The position numbers and the translations under genes were made by a program. A DNA stretch of 6,681 nt from Verrucomicrobiota bacterium (lineage in GTDB: Bacteria; Verrucomicrobiota; Verrucomicrobiia; Chthoniobacterales; Terrimicrobiaceae), in assembly GCA_026398285.1 (NCBI GenBank), contig JAPLTI010000237.1, positions 1 through 6,681 of the forward strand, read 5' to 3'. Positions 1 through 6,680 of this stretch are shown in pieces (the stretch's first letter is position 1; the number at the start of each line of letters is the position of its first letter). The notes beneath the pieces were generated by a model, which was given only the letters and a program-made list of their open reading frames with translations, had not been told where the DNA came from and did not search any database.

Positions 1-1126
1 GGGTGATGAATGTTGTTCGGAAGTTCAGGAGGAACAAAACCAATACCAAAGTGACCATGATGGCTGCCTCGACGATGGCTTTTTTCAGATTTCCAATCGC
101 ATTGTCGATGAAGTCCTTTTGCTGAAAAAGCACAATCGTCTCAACGCCCTTCGGCAGGCTGGGCTGGAGTTCGGCGAGAGCTGCTTTCACCTTCCCCGTG
201 AGTGCGCGTGTGTCGAATCCCTGCGCCTTTGTCAGGGACATGATGACTCCGTAGGTGGGTGTTTTTTCCGGGGCCTGGCTTATTGTCGCATCGCCGCGCA
301 TTGGCTCAATGCCCCAGACGACCTGCGCCACATCGGCAATGCGAACAGGACGGTCGCCGATGCGTTTGATCGCCGTTTGCCCGATTGCGTCGAGATCGGT
401 CGTCATGGCCAGATTGCGAACCATGATCTCCGTGGCGCCGGTGCTCAGAAATCCACCAGTGCTGGTGTTCGCCGCATTGGCTGCCGAAGCCTCCAGTTCC
501 GTAAGCGTGACCCCGTAGGCCTGCATGCGATAAGGATCTGGCTGAATCTCCACCTGACGGATGCCGCCGCCCATGTTGAGCACTTCCGCGACACCGGAGA
601 TGTTTTGGAGGCGGCGCTTGATGGTCCAATCCGCGATCGATCGCACTTCGCTTGGAGTCAGATGGCCTGCCTTGCCATTGGGAATCGTCGATCTCACGCC
701 AACAAGAAGAATTTCTCCCATGAGGGAAGCGGCTGGAGTCATGAACGGCTGAATCCCATTGGGCAATTGTTCCCTCACGGTCTGCAGGCGTTCCTGCACC
801 AGAAGGCGGTTTTTTTGGAGATCGGAATTCCAGTCGAACTCGGCGTAGACAAGCGAGAGCGAGACATCGGAATTCGATCGCAGGCGGGTTAATCCCGTAA
901 CTCCCATGAGTGCCGTCTCGATAGGTTGCGTGACGCGTGTTTCCACTTCCTCAGGAGCCAGTCCCGGTGCCTCTGTAAGAATGACAACGGTCGGCTTGGT
1001 GAGGTCGGGAAGAACTTCCACGGGCAGGCGGAGTGCCGTGAAAATCCCAAGCACCAGAACGAGGGCGGAAATTCCCAACACGAGGCCGCGATGCGCCAGC
1101 GACCATTCGATGAGTCTATTCAGCAT
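1..1126 (-). CDS. Heavy-metal efflux RND permease, CnrA/CzcA/CusA type (N-terminal part, runs off window)
   Basis: This is the inner-membrane proton-driven pump of a tripartite metal exporter. My reading of the minus strand is open for all 375 codons from ATG at 1126 to the window edge, so the 3' end is missing. The protein begins MLNRLIEWSLAHRGLVLG, a typical start for this family, with the first membrane helix at about residues 12-32. It continues with LPVEVLPDL, the conserved PIE and GL region at about 68-80, a large periplasmic porter domain, and the second helix at about 350-368 followed by LLNFRTTFIT. A Shine-Dalgarno-like AGGAAAGG lies 5 bases upstream and supports this start. The start overlaps the end of the adaptor gene by 11 bases. 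Full-length members have about 1,030-1,060 residues, so about a third is visible. The fourth-helix acidic motif used to class substrate (Co/Ni, Zn/Cd or Cu/Ag) is outside the window, so metal specificity cannot be read. Confidence 0.96.
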   Translation of the reverse strand, partial: MLNRLIEWSLAHRGLVLGISALVLVLGIFTALRLPVEVLPDLTKPTVVILTEAPGLAPEEVETRVTQPIETALMGVTGLTRLRSNSDVSLSLVYAEFDWNSDLQKNRLLVQERLQTVREQLPNGIQPFMTPAASLMGEILLVGVRSTIPNGKAGHLTPSEVRSIADWTIKRRLQNISGVAEVLNMGGGIRQVEIQPDPYRMQAYGVTLTELEASAANAANTSTGGFLSTGATEIMVRNLAMTTDLDAIGQTAIKRIGDRPVRIADVAQVVWGIEPMRGDATISQAPEKTPTYGVIMSLTKAQGFDTRALTGKVKAALAELQPSLPKGVETIVLFQQKDFIDNAIGNLKKAIVEAAIMVTLVLVLFLLNFRTTFIT

Positions 1127-2153
1127 GGCGGCCTTTCCTGCGGGCGGCGACGATGACCAGCAGCACAAACAAGCCTCCGCTGACGATCATCCAGAATGGA
1201 CTTGGTTCGTGATTGTGGGCTGTTTCAGAAGGCGTCTTGGTTTGTTGGGGCAACTCCGAGCCATCCTCCGCGTGCTCGTGCCCGTGCGCGGCGTCGAGGG
1301 CCTCCTTCAGCGACATTGTGCCGCCCCCGGCAAAGGCGAGCGAGTAGCCTCCCCGCGTCACAATCTCGTCGGCGGGCAGCAGACCGAAAACGATCTCCGC
1401 GCTGCTGGCATTCATGCTTCCAACAACCACCGGGGTTTTGACAAAGGCGTTCGGGATTTCAAAGTCCTTCACATAGACGAAGCGGTTCGTGGCATCCCCC
1501 TGCAATGCGGCGCGTGGAATAGAAAAAACGCCCTCTTTTTTTCCAACGACAATCGAAAACTCGGCGCGCATTCCCGGGCGAAGGGCAAAATCGGGATTGT
1601 TCACATGGAAGGCCGCTTCCACCGTGTCGCTCGCGGCATCCGCCACCGCGCCCAGATGCTCTAATTCCGCATCGAAAGTTCTGCCAGGCACTGCTGGCAC
1701 GGAAATCCGCGCCGCTTGTCCCTGCTTCAATTGCCCCGCCAGATGCTGAGGCACGCGGGCGATGGCATAGACCTCCGAGAGGTCCAACACCTCGGCCAGA
1801 ACCTTGTCGGGATCAATCGGCTCGCCCGGCACAATGTGTGTCTGGCTCACAAGTCCCGAGATCGGGGAGGGGAGGTCCACGGTGGGCGGCGGGTTGCCCG
1901 GTTGACGGCTCTCCATGAGAACGGCCGTCTGCCCTTTTTCGATTCGGTGGTCGTTGCTGATCACCGCGCGACGGCCGGGATAAATGGCAATTTCTCCCAG
2001 CGCAAAAAGGCTCTCCTCGAAGGTGGTTTCCTCAACGACTTGGGTTTCGATGCGGAGGTTTTTCACCCCGTTTTCATCGAGGATGACGGTTTTGCTTGGG
2101 CCTCCAGCTGTGGCGAGGAGGGAAGTGGCAAGGAGGAAAAGGATCGTTTTCAT
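1116..2153 (-). CDS. RND efflux periplasmic adaptor (CnrB/CzcB-like), hairpin-less, with C-terminal membrane helix
   Basis: This is the membrane fusion protein that links the permease to the outer-membrane channel; 345 residues. I place the start at 2153, where ATG overlaps the channel gene's TGA as ATGA. It opens directly with a signal peptide (MKTILFLLATSLLATAGG), whereas the longer reading from 2189 would add 12 charged residues in front of it. Visible parts are: first lipoyl half about 62-82, with RIEKGQ; a short linker ESRQPGNPPP at 81-90; second lipoyl half SPISGLV onward about 96-123; beta-barrel about 124-205, including LRPGM; and a membrane-proximal domain about 206-275. Two things are odd. 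No alpha-helical hairpin separates the lipoyl halves, and the first half looks about a dozen residues short. The C-terminus carries a His-rich stretch (H290, H292, H294, H313, H315) and a hydrophobic helix at 320-337 followed by RRKGR. CzcB and CusB are longer (about 520 and 407 residues). The role is firm; the metal is unknown. Confidence 0.93.
   Translation of the reverse strand: MKTILFLLATSLLATAGGPSKTVILDENGVKNLRIETQVVEETTFEESLFALGEIAIYPGRRAVISNDHRIEKGQTAVLMESRQPGNPPPTVDLPSPISGLVSQTHIVPGEPIDPDKVLAEVLDLSEVYAIARVPQHLAGQLKQGQAARISVPAVPGRTFDAELEHLGAVADAASDTVEAAFHVNNPDFALRPGMRAEFSIVVGKKEGVFSIPRAALQGDATNRFVYVKDFEIPNAFVKTPVVVGSMNASSAEIVFGLLPADEIVTRGGYSLAFAGGGTMSLKEALDAAHGHEHAEDGSELPQQTKTPSETAHNHEPSPFWMIVSGGLFVLLVIVAARRKGRHAE
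1132..1139 (-). promoter_or_regulatory. Ribosome binding site of the RND permease gene
   Basis: On the minus strand AGGAAAGG lies 5 bases before the ATG at 1126. It is the clearest Shine-Dalgarno-like sequence I found in the cluster and sits inside the 3' end of the adaptor gene. It fixes the permease start and suggests the pump can be translated independently as well as by coupling to the adaptor. Confidence 0.6.
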
Positions 2154-3415
2154 GGATTGGTCTTGTTTTCGCCAAGGGCGCCGAGCCATTCGCTGTAGGC
2201 GACGAAATACGCTTTGCGGGCTTCGAGATCGGAGAGTTCGATTTCGGCAAGGCGGTCGCGCGCCCTAAATACGGCTTGGAGGTCCACCTCGCCACGGGTA
2301 TGGGCGCCCTCGCACTCGCGAACATGCTCGTTTGCGGCGGGCAGAACCTTGGCGCCGAATTCGGTGGCTGACCTGAAACGGAGGAACATGACGCGGTGCG
2401 TGAGAAGAATCTGGTTCTGCACGGCGAAGCGGAGGGATTCTAATCTCGCGCTCATGCGATGGCGCGCGGCCTCCTTTTCAGCAACCTTGCCGGAACCGCT
2501 TTGCCAGAGCGGCAGCGGAATGCTGAGCTTCAGCCCTACGAGCGCTTCGGGCTCAATGCCCGTCGGATCGTCTCGAAATCTTTCTCCTTCGACAAAAACT
2601 CCCGCGCCCACATCGTCCCAGCTCGTGGCTTTCGAGAGCAAGACATCGGCTTCGCCCGAGCGCATGGCCAACTCCGCGAGTTCCAAGTCCGCGCGGTTAC
2701 CAGCAGGCGTGGAGGCTGGAACCGACTTCGGCAGAATGGGTAGTTGATGGAGAATAAAATCGGTGTCCGCCGGCAAGCCGAGCCATTCGCTCAAGTGGGC
2801 AGTTGTCTCCATTTCGAGGCCCCGCAGGGATTCCGCCTTCGCCTGGAGGTTTGCCGTAGAGAGTTCCGCCTCCTGCAAATCGAGTTTCGAGCGGAAACCG
2901 GCATCCACCGCGCCAGCCACGGTTTTTGTGAACGCCTGCGCCGACTCCGCCTGACGGCTCGAAATCCCGAGCGCCTCGCGCGCGGCGGCAAGTTCATAGA
3001 AGGCCTTGCGAACGGTCAATGTGAGTTGCCATTCCTTTTCCCGCACTTCCAATCCAGCCATCTGCACATCCAAATCGGAAAGCTTCCGCTCCAAGCGTAG
3101 CCGACCAGTCAGCGGGAATCTTTGCATGATCCCAGCAGTGACGCGTCCCTCATAATCCTGCCCGGCCGCGACCTCGGCTTCCAATTCCGGGTTCGGCAGG
3201 CGGCCTGATCCACGCCCCCGGCCCTCCGCCTCTTGCAAGAGAAACCTCGCCGCCGCGAGTTCCTTGTTTCCCTTTATCGCCAATGCCACCGCCGAGTCGG
3301 CTGTAAGCGGGATTTTCGAGGGCTCGGCACGCAGCACCGGCAAGGTGGTTGCCAGAATCAGGCAAAAAATGGCGGCCGCGCACGGCAGTCTGGAAGTCGA
3401 TGGAAAAGGCCTCAC
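2150..3415 (-). CDS. TolC-family outer-membrane metal efflux channel (CnrC/CzcC-like)
   Basis: This is the outer-membrane factor that completes the tripartite exporter; 421 residues, a usual length for CzcC-type proteins. A signal peptide covers about residues 1-30, with a hydrophobic core about 11-27 and a likely signal peptidase I site after LRA. There is no lipobox, so it is probably not a lipoprotein. Family marks are LPNPELEAE (73-81), QRFPLTGR (98-105), and the second-half equivalent SIPLPLWQSGSG, with long helical stretches in each half for the periplasmic barrel. The start codon is GTG with a weak ribosome site, 33 bases after the sigma factor stop and in the same frame as it. The next ATG is far inside the mature protein, so GTG at 3415 is the best start. 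The stop overlaps the adaptor ATG by 4 bases. In the Cupriavidus locus the gene at this place, cnrC, has its own sigma-dependent promoter; I see no clear equivalent here. Confidence 0.93.
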   Translation of the reverse strand: MRPFPSTSRLPCAAAIFCLILATTLPVLRAEPSKIPLTADSAVALAIKGNKELAAARFLLQEAEGRGRGSGRLPNPELEAEVAAGQDYEGRVTAGIMQRFPLTGRLRLERKLSDLDVQMAGLEVREKEWQLTLTVRKAFYELAAAREALGISSRQAESAQAFTKTVAGAVDAGFRSKLDLQEAELSTANLQAKAESLRGLEMETTAHLSEWLGLPADTDFILHQLPILPKSVPASTPAGNRADLELAELAMRSGEADVLLSKATSWDDVGAGVFVEGERFRDDPTGIEPEALVGLKLSIPLPLWQSGSGKVAEKEAARHRMSARLESLRFAVQNQILLTHRVMFLRFRSATEFGAKVLPAANEHVRECEGAHTRGEVDLQAVFRARDRLAEIELSDLEARKAYFVAYSEWLGALGENKTNP

Positions 3416-3448
3416 GCGAACTTCAACGAGAACAAATCGTAAAATCCC

Positions 3449-4009
3449 TCACGCGTTTTGATTTTTTCCGAGAAAAATGCGGAGCTTCTCGCGGGCGCGG
3501 TAGCATTTCACTTCCACGGCCTTTGGAGAAATCCCCAGACGCCGTCCTGCTTCTTCGTGCGACATACCCTCCAACGCCGTTAGCACCAGCGGCTCGCGCA
3601 GGTGAATGGGAAGATCTGCTATGGCGTCCTGCAGGAGTTCCGTGGCCTCATCCTGCAAGGCGCTGGCAGTGGCTTCCGGCATGTTCCAGGCGTCATCCAG
3701 AGGGATGTTTTGGCTCTTCTGCCGCTGCGCGCGGCTTCGGAAATAATCCAGACAGAGGTTGCGTGCTATGCGATAGAGCCAAGCCGCAAAGGCGGCCCGT
3801 GGCCTGAATTGCTGAATCTGGAAAAATGCGCGCACAAAGGTTTCCTGCGCCAGTTCCTCGGCATCGCGGTGGTTTCCTGTCATTCGCCAAATGAAGCCCG
3901 TCACCTCGGCATGATGCCGCTTCATGAGGCGGTCGAGAGCCGCAGTCTCACCCAACTGCAAGGCGGCGACATCCGGCCAATCCGGATCTTGGGTGATGGC
4001 TTCCGGCAT
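3449..4009 (-). CDS. ECF RNA polymerase sigma factor (CnrH-like position)
   Basis: A 186-residue sigma-70 factor of the extracytoplasmic-function group, which directs RNA polymerase to a small set of promoters. Region 2 spans about residues 25-95, including the core-binding and -10-reading stretch GNHRDAEELAQETFVRAF and then WLYRIARNLCLDYFRSR. Region 4 spans about 122-180, with DLPIHLREPLVL followed by the helix-turn-helix GMSHEEAGRRLGISPKAVEV. Region 3 is absent, as expected. ATG at 4009 lies 6 bases after the stop of the metal sensor gene, so X and H are almost certainly on one message. By analogy with CnrH it would be held inactive at the membrane by the two upstream gene products and, when released on metal exposure, transcribe its own cluster. 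That regulatory scheme is inferred from gene order. The identity as an ECF sigma is secure; its subgroup is not assigned. Confidence 0.95.
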   Translation of the reverse strand: MPEAITQDPDWPDVAALQLGETAALDRLMKRHHAEVTGFIWRMTGNHRDAEELAQETFVRAFFQIQQFRPRAAFAAWLYRIARNLCLDYFRSRAQRQKSQNIPLDDAWNMPEATASALQDEATELLQDAIADLPIHLREPLVLTALEGMSHEEAGRRLGISPKAVEVKCYRAREKLRIFLGKNQNA

Positions 4010-4015
4010 GCCGAA

Positions 4016-4468
4016 TCAGTCCCGGCGCGTGTTTTCGGAGAGACCTTGGACAGTCAACTCAATGAGTCGCTCGTATTGCTCCGCGTCGAGAACCTCCTTC
4101 AACTCGAAGATATGCTCCAAGGTCGCCTTCTGAAGTTGTCCCATGGCGCTGTGAATCTCCGCCACGGACTTCTCCACCGAACGTGAGTAGGATTTGTCTT
4201 TCAGGATATTCTCGGCCAGTTCGCTGTTGGCCAATCGGATGACTTCTTCCAAGTGCCGCTTCGTCTCCTCATAGCGCCGCTCGGATGCCAGGCTGCGCCG
4301 TTCCTGCTCCGCATTCATGTTCAGCCTTTTATGAATCCATTCGTGGTAGTCTCTGGCTGGATAATCCTCATCCCGGCTCACAATTCGGAGGGTGAGGAAA
4401 GAACTCGCTGCGGAAATAATCGCAATCGCCGCCAGAGCGAAAGCCAGAGGTAGGAGTCGGGGCTTCAT
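4016..4468 (-). CDS. Periplasmic heavy-metal sensor, CnrX-like
   Basis: A 150-residue membrane-anchored periplasmic sensor. One N-terminal membrane helix covers about residues 5-30; the rest is predicted all-helical, like the four-helix hooked fold of CnrX and its relatives Spy and CpxP, with LDAEQYERL near the end resembling their usual closing motif. In Cupriavidus CnrX the Ni/Co site uses H42, H46, E63, H119 and M123. Here YHEWIH gives H42 and H46, SERR gives E63, and LEHIFEL gives H119, all at identical residue numbers. Position 123 is Leu (codon TTG) instead of Met. ATG at 4468 overlaps the preceding gene's TGA as ATGA, and the sigma factor starts 6 bases after this stop. The likely role is to detect a divalent metal outside the inner membrane and pass the signal through the small membrane protein to the sigma factor. 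It is not a chaperone by context. The family call is strong; metal specificity is open. Confidence 0.88.
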   Translation of the reverse strand: MKPRLLPLAFALAAIAIISAASSFLTLRIVSRDEDYPARDYHEWIHKRLNMNAEQERRSLASERRYEETKRHLEEVIRLANSELAENILKDKSYSRSVEKSVAEIHSAMGQLQKATLEHIFELKEVLDAEQYERLIELTVQGLSENTRRD

Positions 4469-4818
4469 TTTCTAAATGCCAAAAAATGACTTGGAAGGCC
4501 CGAGGCGGAACAGGAGAAAACTCCGAGATCAAGATTCCGTGCCGCAAGGCGGGAATTCTTTACATCCGGTGCAGACCAAATCCCCAGCGCCACTCCCACG
4601 CTGGCCGCCACAAAGGCCGCAGCCAAGGCGAGTCGGCCGAAGCCAAAATCCCACAAACCCCACTGCCAAGAAGTTGCCGGCGTTGAAACGCACTCTACCG
4701 CCTGGCGATGGCGAATTTCCCGCCACACGCCAGAGCGAAAACTTTCAAAGTCCGGTCCACTCCAATTGGCAGACGCCAACTTGGAGAGATCGCGTTCAAG
4801 AGGATCAAGGGGCTTCAT
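4465..4818 (-). CDS. Small single-pass membrane protein, putative anti-sigma factor in the CnrY position
   Basis: I do not recognise a named family from the sequence. The 117-residue protein starts MKPLDPLERDLSKLASA and has a mainly hydrophilic, presumably cytosolic N-terminal part (1-60) with FRSGVWREIRHRQ at 27-39, one clear membrane helix at about 62-82 (LALAAAFVAASVGVALGIW), and a 35-residue tail that would be periplasmic. This layout matches CnrY, a 95-residue anti-sigma factor whose short cytosolic segment clamps CnrH. Position supports the same role: it is first in the cluster, and its TGA overlaps the sensor's ATG, which suggests near-equal production of the two proteins. I prefer ATG 4818. 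An in-frame ATG at 4884 would add 22 residues lying in the spacer and is less convincing. The protein has one cysteine in each soluble part (C43, C103); no zinc-finger anti-sigma motif (HxxxCxxC) is present. Function is inferred from context. Confidence 0.75.
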   Translation of the reverse strand: MKPLDPLERDLSKLASANWSGPDFESFRSGVWREIRHRQAVECVSTPATSWQWGLWDFGFGRLALAAAFVAASVGVALGIWSAPDVKNSRLAARNLDLGVFSCSASGLPSHFLAFRK

Positions 4819-4913
4819 ATAGCACTTCAACGTAACAGCCGACGCAATCCCCTCAAAATTTCTTCGCATTGGCACGCATCTCAACTTTGCGCGGGCTTAT
4901 CAGGTGGTAAAGA
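4819..4913 (-). promoter_or_regulatory. valS-to-metal-cluster spacer, presumed site of the cluster promoter
   Basis: These 95 bases are the only gene-free stretch of any length in the window and the only place before the first metal gene where a dedicated promoter can sit outside valS. I see no strong hairpin with a T-run that would end valS transcription. The stretch holds an A/T-rich patch AGAAATTTTGAG followed by GCGTC and CTGTTACG close to the ATG. These could be parts of an ECF-type promoter, but the spacing does not fit a consensus I can name, so no -35/-10 is assigned. Read-through from valS is possible. Confidence 0.35.
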
Positions 4914-6680
4914 TTACTCCAGCCCAGCACGGGCTCGCTGGAGTTCGGCGAGGCGGTTGATCCAGTCTTGCTGGCGCTGGCGGTGCTCGGCGACGACTTC
5001 GGGGGGGGCGTTTTGGACGAAGGTTTCGCTGGCGAGCTTGCGGGCGACTTTTTCGATTTCGGCTTCGACTTTGGTGATTTCTCCATCGAGGCGTTTTTTC
5101 TCTGTGGCTGGATCTATGATGCCTTCGAGCGGGAGGTAGATTGTTCCGATGTCCGTCGGGCAAGCGGCATGGCCTTGCGGAGCGGTTTCGCAGAAGGCGA
5201 GGGATTCAGCATGCAGCAGGATCGAGAGGACTGGGGCCTCGTTTTTGACCCAATCTGCTGCCGGGGTGAGTTGCCAAGGCAGGCGTTTATTTCCGGGAAT
5301 GCCGTAAGTTGCCCGGATGTTTCGGGCTTGAGAGACTGCGGCAAAAACGGCTGCGGAGCGAGGGTCAGCGTTGAATCCAGCGGTCTGCGGCCATCCGCTA
5401 TGCATGAGGCTGTCGGTGCCAAGGCCGAGTCCGTTCCAGAGTTCCTCGGTGATAAATGGCGCGTAGGGATGCAGGAGTTGGAGGATGCGTTTGATGGTGT
5501 AATCCAGCGTGGCAATCGTTCCTGCGCGGCGTGGGGAGTCGGTGGCGAAGTCCGACTTCGCGACTTCGATGAAGCGGTCGCAAAAATCGCCCCAGACGAA
5601 GTCATAGAGCGCTTGGGCTATGTCGCTGAAGCGGTAGGATTCGTAGCCTTCGTTGACGCGCTGGATCGTTGCGTCTAGGCGGGCCAGAAGATCGCTGGCG
5701 AAGAGGGAGAGGTCGTGTTTCGAGGGATCCGCATTCGGATCCAGTGGTCCTTGCATTTGCCGGAATCGGCAGGCGTTCCAGAGTTTGTTGCAGAAATTCC
5801 GTCCCTCGACGATTTGCTGTTCGTCGAACTTGATGTCCTGCCCCTGCGGCGCGATGCGGAGGAGTCCGAAGCGGATGCCATCCGCGCCGTATTTGGCGAT
5901 GAGGTCAAGCGGGTCAGGGGAATTGCCGAGGCTCTTGGACATCTTGCGGCCCTGCTTGTCGCGGATGATACCCGTGAAATAGACATCCTTGAAGGGAACA
6001 TGGCCTGTGTATTCGAGGCTTGCCATGATCATGCGGGCGACCCAGAAAAAGATGATGTCCGGGCCGGTGACCAGCACGCTGGTCGGGAAGAATTTCGCCA
6101 GCGCGGCGGGTTCCATGGTCTCATGCGCCCACAGCCACGAGGAGAACCAGGTGTCGAGCACATCAGAGTCTTGCACCCAGCCCTCGCCGGGCGACTCGAT
6201 CTGGCATTTTGCATTGTCCGCATTGCTCTGCCCTGCCGGATACCAGACGGGAATGCGGTGGCCCCACCAGAGTTGGCGGGAAATGCACCAGTCTTGGATG
6301 TTTTCCAGCCAGTGGTCGTAGACCTTCTCCCAGCGGTCGGGAAAGAAGCGGATGAGATGCTTCCGCACGGCGTCGCGCGCTTCGACGGTTTTTGGATATT
6401 TTAAAAACCATTGTTCGGAGAGGCGAGGCTCGATTGGCACATCGGCGCGTTCACTGAAGCCGACATTGTTTTCGTGGGGCTCCTCTTTAACGAGAAGTCC
6501 GAGTTCGCGAAGCTTGTCCACGGCTTTTGTGCGGGCTTCGAAGCGGTCGAGGCCTGCGAATTCGTCACCGGCGAGGTCATTCAGCGTGGCGTCGGGATTG
6601 AAAATATCGACGACTGGCAGGTTGTGGCGCAGGCCGATCTCGTAGTCGGTTTTGTCGTGTGCGGGAGTCACCTTCAAGAC
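4914..6680 (-). CDS. valS: Valyl-tRNA synthetase, C-terminal 588 residues (5' end outside window)
   Basis: Cytoplasmic class I synthetase that attaches valine to its tRNA. The reading frame is open to the window edge, beginning VLKVTPAHD. The TTG at 6677 that could pass for a start is an internal Leu codon in the conserved KVTPAHD motif, so the gene is cut by the window and not truncated. In order (numbering from that Leu): end of the editing domain about 1-90; WCISRQLWWGHRIPVWY at 130-146; DVLDTWFSS at 162-170; the catalytic KMSKS loop at 245-249 (bases 5931-5945) followed by LGNSPDPL; anticodon-binding helical domain about 290-435 with PFITEELW; and the ValRS-specific C-terminal coiled coil that grips the tRNA, about 515-587. 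Bacterial ValRS has about 880-950 residues, so roughly the first third is missing. An eight-C run on the coding strand (5001-5008) does not disturb the frame. A housekeeping gene, unrelated in function to the metal cluster. Confidence 0.98.
   Translation of the reverse strand, partial: VLKVTPAHDKTDYEIGLRHNLPVVDIFNPDATLNDLAGDEFAGLDRFEARTKAVDKLRELGLLVKEEPHENNVGFSERADVPIEPRLSEQWFLKYPKTVEARDAVRKHLIRFFPDRWEKVYDHWLENIQDWCISRQLWWGHRIPVWYPAGQSNADNAKCQIESPGEGWVQDSDVLDTWFSSWLWAHETMEPAALAKFFPTSVLVTGPDIIFFWVARMIMASLEYTGHVPFKDVYFTGIIRDKQGRKMSKSLGNSPDPLDLIAKYGADGIRFGLLRIAPQGQDIKFDEQQIVEGRNFCNKLWNACRFRQMQGPLDPNADPSKHDLSLFASDLLARLDATIQRVNEGYESYRFSDIAQALYDFVWGDFCDRFIEVAKSDFATDSPRRAGTIATLDYTIKRILQLLHPYAPFITEELWNGLGLGTDSLMHSGWPQTAGFNADPRSAAVFAAVSQARNIRATYGIPGNKRLPWQLTPAADWVKNEAPVLSILLHAESLAFCETAPQGHAACPTDIGTIYLPLEGIIDPATEKKRLDGEITKVEAEIEKVARKLASETFVQNAPPEVVAEHRQRQQDWINRLAELQRARAGLE

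Noticed and set aside
119..892. A 257-residue open frame on the plus strand
   Set aside because: It lies wholly antisense to the RND permease N-terminus, whose family motifs are unmistakable on the minus strand, and its product has no recognisable domain. It is a shadow of a GC-rich coding region.
906..1664. A 252-residue open frame on the plus strand
   Set aside because: It is antisense to the permease start and the adaptor; its composition looks like reversed coding sequence and it has no domain.
2154..2189. Longer adaptor beginning at ATG 2189
   Set aside because: It would put twelve charged residues in front of a clean signal peptide and overlap the channel gene by 40 bases. The ATGA overlap at 2150-2153 is a far better start.
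4819..4884. Longer small membrane protein starting at ATG 4884
   Set aside because: The extra 22 residues show no convincing feature and would consume most of the only spacer able to hold a promoter. It is not excluded, but ATG 4818 is preferred.
5001..5008. Run of eight G (eight C in valS) as a possible slippage or frameshift site
   Set aside because: The frame is intact across it and encodes the normal Asn-Ala-Pro-Pro-Glu stretch of the ValRS coiled coil. It is only a possible sequencing-error hotspot.
4968..5678. Plus-strand open frames of 236 residues here and 229 residues at 5715-6404
   Set aside because: Both are antisense to valS, which is fully supported by synthetase motifs, and neither resembles a known protein.
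6675..6677. TTG as an apparent start of the valS frame
   Set aside because: The frame stays open upstream (Val codon at 6678-6680) and the TTG lies within the conserved VLKVTPAHD motif, so the gene simply continues beyond the window.
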